Source: JAVWMQ01 sp036637375
GTDB taxonomy: Bacteria; Bacillota; Clostridia; Peptostreptococcales; Anaerovoracaceae
DNA: 43,040 bases
NCBI GenBank assembly: GCA_036637375.1
Contig: JAVWMQ010000012.1
Coordinates: forward strand, 1-43,040
Reading direction: 5' to 3'
Of the stretch, positions 41,214 through 43,040 are shown one piece after another (the stretch's first letter is position 1; each line of letters starts with the position of its first letter). Made by a program: the position numbers and the translations under genes. Under the pieces are notes generated by a model. The model made no database searches and was not told the origin of the DNA. It was given only the letters and a program-made list of their open reading frames with translations.

Positions 41214-41782
41214 ATAGAAAGAAAAGATAAGTAATTTTGAAAATAAAAATTATAAAAATTTTATTGTAAAAAACAAAAAAATATTAATAAGCAAAGATTT
41301 TATCTTACACAAGAAGTAAAGTTGTGAAATGAAAAGTTGGATATATATACACCCCTTGAATTAGGATGCTTAGAAAAGTATTTACAATAAAAAACATATA
41401 ATATAGTAGGGTTTAATGTGCCAATGTATTGAACTAAAGAAAAAAGTTGAAAAAATATGGGGTTAGCAGATATGAACTCGGTTAAACAAAATCATAGCTA
41501 AATAATAAAGCAGAAAAAAGTGGCAATAAGTTGAATGCCAAGAGTGTATATTGTGACGTAGGAATGAATATTAATAGAACGATGATGGTGGTGTAAAAAA
41601 AATGAATATATACGGAAAATGGCGTGTTTTGCATGGCACAACGAGGGCGTGAGAATGGCTGAAATGAAGCGATCTCAAGGGTATTTACAGAAAAATAATG
41701 ATAAAATTGTGTAAAAAAACAAATAAAACTATAAAGGAGCTATAAAATTCGAAAAAAACTGAAAACTTAGAAAAATAGATTA
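41214..41782. other. AT-rich intergenic region between divergent transporter genes
   Basis: About 570 bp with no credible gene on either strand. It holds A/T runs, one TGGCA/TGCCA inverted repeat (41521-41540) and a less AT-rich patch near 41620-41680. No known RNA family or pseudogene was recognised. Confidence 0.5.
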
Positions 41783-41811
41783 TTGACAAGGACTGGCAAA
41801 AACCATATAAT
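41783..41811 (+). promoter_or_regulatory. Promoter of the nhaC-like gene
   Basis: Perfect consensus TTGACA (41783-41788), 17 bp spacer, TATAAT (41806-41811). It lies about 70 bp before the start codon. Confidence 0.9.
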
Positions 41812-41833
41812 AGCATTGTGATAATTATGTCAC

Positions 41834-41866
41834 ATTACTTACTTATTACTTATTACTTATTTTTTA
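41834..41866 (+). repeat. Short tandem repeats in the 5' leader of the nhaC-like gene
   Basis: ATTACTT occurs three times (41834-41840, 41845-41851, 41852-41858) with an ACTT partial unit between the first two, followed by ATTTTTTATT. The run ends a few bases before the SD (AAGGAGG, 41869-41875). Confidence 0.7.
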
Positions 41867-41881
41867 TTAAGGAGGTCCATT

Positions 41882-43040
41882 ATGGGCAAGAAAATCCCTA
41901 TGTGGCAAGTGCTTATTGTAATGCTTTTCCTTATTCTTTGTTTGATGTACTCAATGGATATTTTTCCAAAATTGGGTATTTCAGGTCTAGAATCAGGATA
42001 TGGCGAAGCACATATTCCACTAATCTTAACTGCAATCGTAGCAGGTTGCGTAGCTATCCTAAACGGATACAAATGGTCTTATCTAGAAGCTGGTATCCTA
42101 GCTTCAATTAACAGGTCAATGCAGGCAATGTTAATCCTAATGACAGTAGGTATGCTTATTGGTTCATGGATTGCAGCAGGTGTTGTACCAGCAATGATCT
42201 ATTATGGCTTAATGATACTTAAACCAAGTATCTTCCTTGTAGCTAGTTGTCTACTTTGCTGTATAGTTGCTCTTGCAACAGGTTCTTCATGGACAACAGC
42301 AGGAACAATTGGTATTGCGCTAATTGGTATTGGACAGGGTCTTGGTATGGAGCAGGCGGTAACAGCTGGAGCTATCGTATCTGGAGCATACTTCGGTGAC
42401 AAAATGTCTCCACTATCTGATACAACAAACTTAGCACCTGCAATTGCAGGATCAACATTGTTTGATCATATTAGACATATGATTTGGACAGTAACACCAT
42501 CTCTACTAATTGCGCTTGTAATTTATGCTATCTTAGGAACACAGGTTTCTGGAGGCGGAGATCTAAGTGCAGTAGCAGCAATCCAGGATGGTCTTAAAGA
42601 AGCGTTTACAATCAACCCAATATTACTAGTTCCACCAGTAGTGGTAATCTTAATCGTAGCACTTAAGCTACCAGCATTACCAGGTCTGTTTGGAGGAATT
42701 ATTCTAGCTTGTATTCTAGGTTCAGTATTCCAGGGCATTGCTTTTGGAGATTGGTTCGGAATTACTCATTATGGATTTGAATTTGCTGTAAATGATGCAT
42801 TTAATGCTACAAGTGATTCACTATTAGCAGCTCATCCAGAAATTGCAACTACATATGAAATTTCAAGTCTATCTGAATTAGGTCAGGCAGATTTCGCAGC
42901 AGTAACTAGCCAATACGGTTTAGATGCAGCAACACAGACACAATTTAACTTAAAAGAACTTCTAAGCAGAGGCGGAATGAGCTCTATGCTTTGGACTATT
43001 AACTTAATCATCTGTGCAATGTGTTTCGGTGGAATCATGG
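41882..43040 (+). CDS. nhaC: NhaC-family Na+/H+ antiporter, 5' part
   Basis: The first 386 codons of a polytopic antiporter; the frame is open to the window end. The family block GAYFGDKMSPLSDTTNLAP (about 167-185), the SSWTTAGTIGIALIGIG stretch before it and the WQVLIVMLFLILCLMYSMDIFPK N-terminus support NhaC. Members exchange Na+ (or malate/lactate with Na+) for H+. ATG 41882 follows AAGGAGG. It has its own promoter and is divergent from the AI-2E gene. Confidence 0.88.
   Translation, partial: MGKKIPMWQVLIVMLFLILCLMYSMDIFPKLGISGLESGYGEAHIPLILTAIVAGCVAILNGYKWSYLEAGILASINRSMQAMLILMTVGMLIGSWIAAGVVPAMIYYGLMILKPSIFLVASCLLCCIVALATGSSWTTAGTIGIALIGIGQGLGMEQAVTAGAIVSGAYFGDKMSPLSDTTNLAPAIAGSTLFDHIRHMIWTVTPSLLIALVIYAILGTQVSGGGDLSAVAAIQDGLKEAFTINPILLVPPVVVILIVALKLPALPGLFGGIILACILGSVFQGIAFGDWFGITHYGFEFAVNDAFNATSDSLLAAHPEIATTYEISSLSELGQADFAAVTSQYGLDAATQTQFNLKELLSRGGMSSMLWTINLIICAMCFGGIM

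Noticed and set aside
41381..41402. TTTACA and TATAAT near 41381-41402 as a promoter
   Set aside because: The spacer is only 10 bp and no gene follows.
1..43040. CRISPR arrays, insertion sequences, integrases, attachment sites or toxin-antitoxin genes
   Set aside because: None seen; the only long repeat is the tuf pair.

Overview
This 43 kb window is a bacterial chromosome segment holding most of the transcription and translation core of a low-GC, Gram-positive Firmicute, most likely a member of the Clostridia. The evidence is an AT-rich sequence, strong AGGAGG ribosome binding sites, the Firmicute order rpmG-secE-nusG-rplKAJL-rpoBC-rpsLG-fusA-tuf, a separate S10-spc-alpha cluster with adk, map, infA and rpmJ, and zinc-ribbon forms of several ribosomal proteins. 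Genus cannot be fixed from sequence reading alone. I see no prophage, insertion sequence, CRISPR array, tRNA or rRNA.

Layout. (1) 1-274: 3' end of a first tuf gene and its terminator. (2) 297-15806: rpmG, secE, nusG, rplK, rplA, an L10-type attenuator leader, rplJ, rplL, terminator; rpoB, rpoC from their own promoter; rpsL, rpsG, fusA, tuf (second copy), terminator. (3) 15811-24089: an 8 kb non-ribosomal island: aroD, ecfA1, ecfA2, ecfT, queT, trmB, a PLP aminotransferase and a small membrane protein (tightly packed, probably one operon), then ydbC (PC4-like) and a TGS-domain nucleoside kinase, each with its own promoter. (4) 24211-39764: a promoter and a ~240 nt structured leader, then rpsJ through rplQ (S10, spc and alpha operons run together) ending in a strong terminator. 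(5) 39868-41213: an AI-2E family permease on the minus strand. (6) 41214-41881: ~600 bp AT-rich gap with a perfect promoter, then the 5' part of an NhaC-type Na+/H+ antiporter cut by the window end.

The genes of regions 2 and 4 build the ribosome, the RNA polymerase core, elongation factors and the Sec translocon (SecE, SecY). The island in region 3 combines vitamin or queuosine-precursor uptake (ECF module plus QueT), tRNA modification (TrmB) and amino acid or aromatic metabolism. The most interesting material is non-coding: several intergenic regions next to r-protein genes (before rpsJ, rpsL, rpsG, rpsH, rpsM) carry inverted repeats that look like autoregulatory mRNA structures, the best being a candidate pseudoknot or switch in the rpsJ leader. 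No clearly new multi-gene system was found; findings are graded accordingly.
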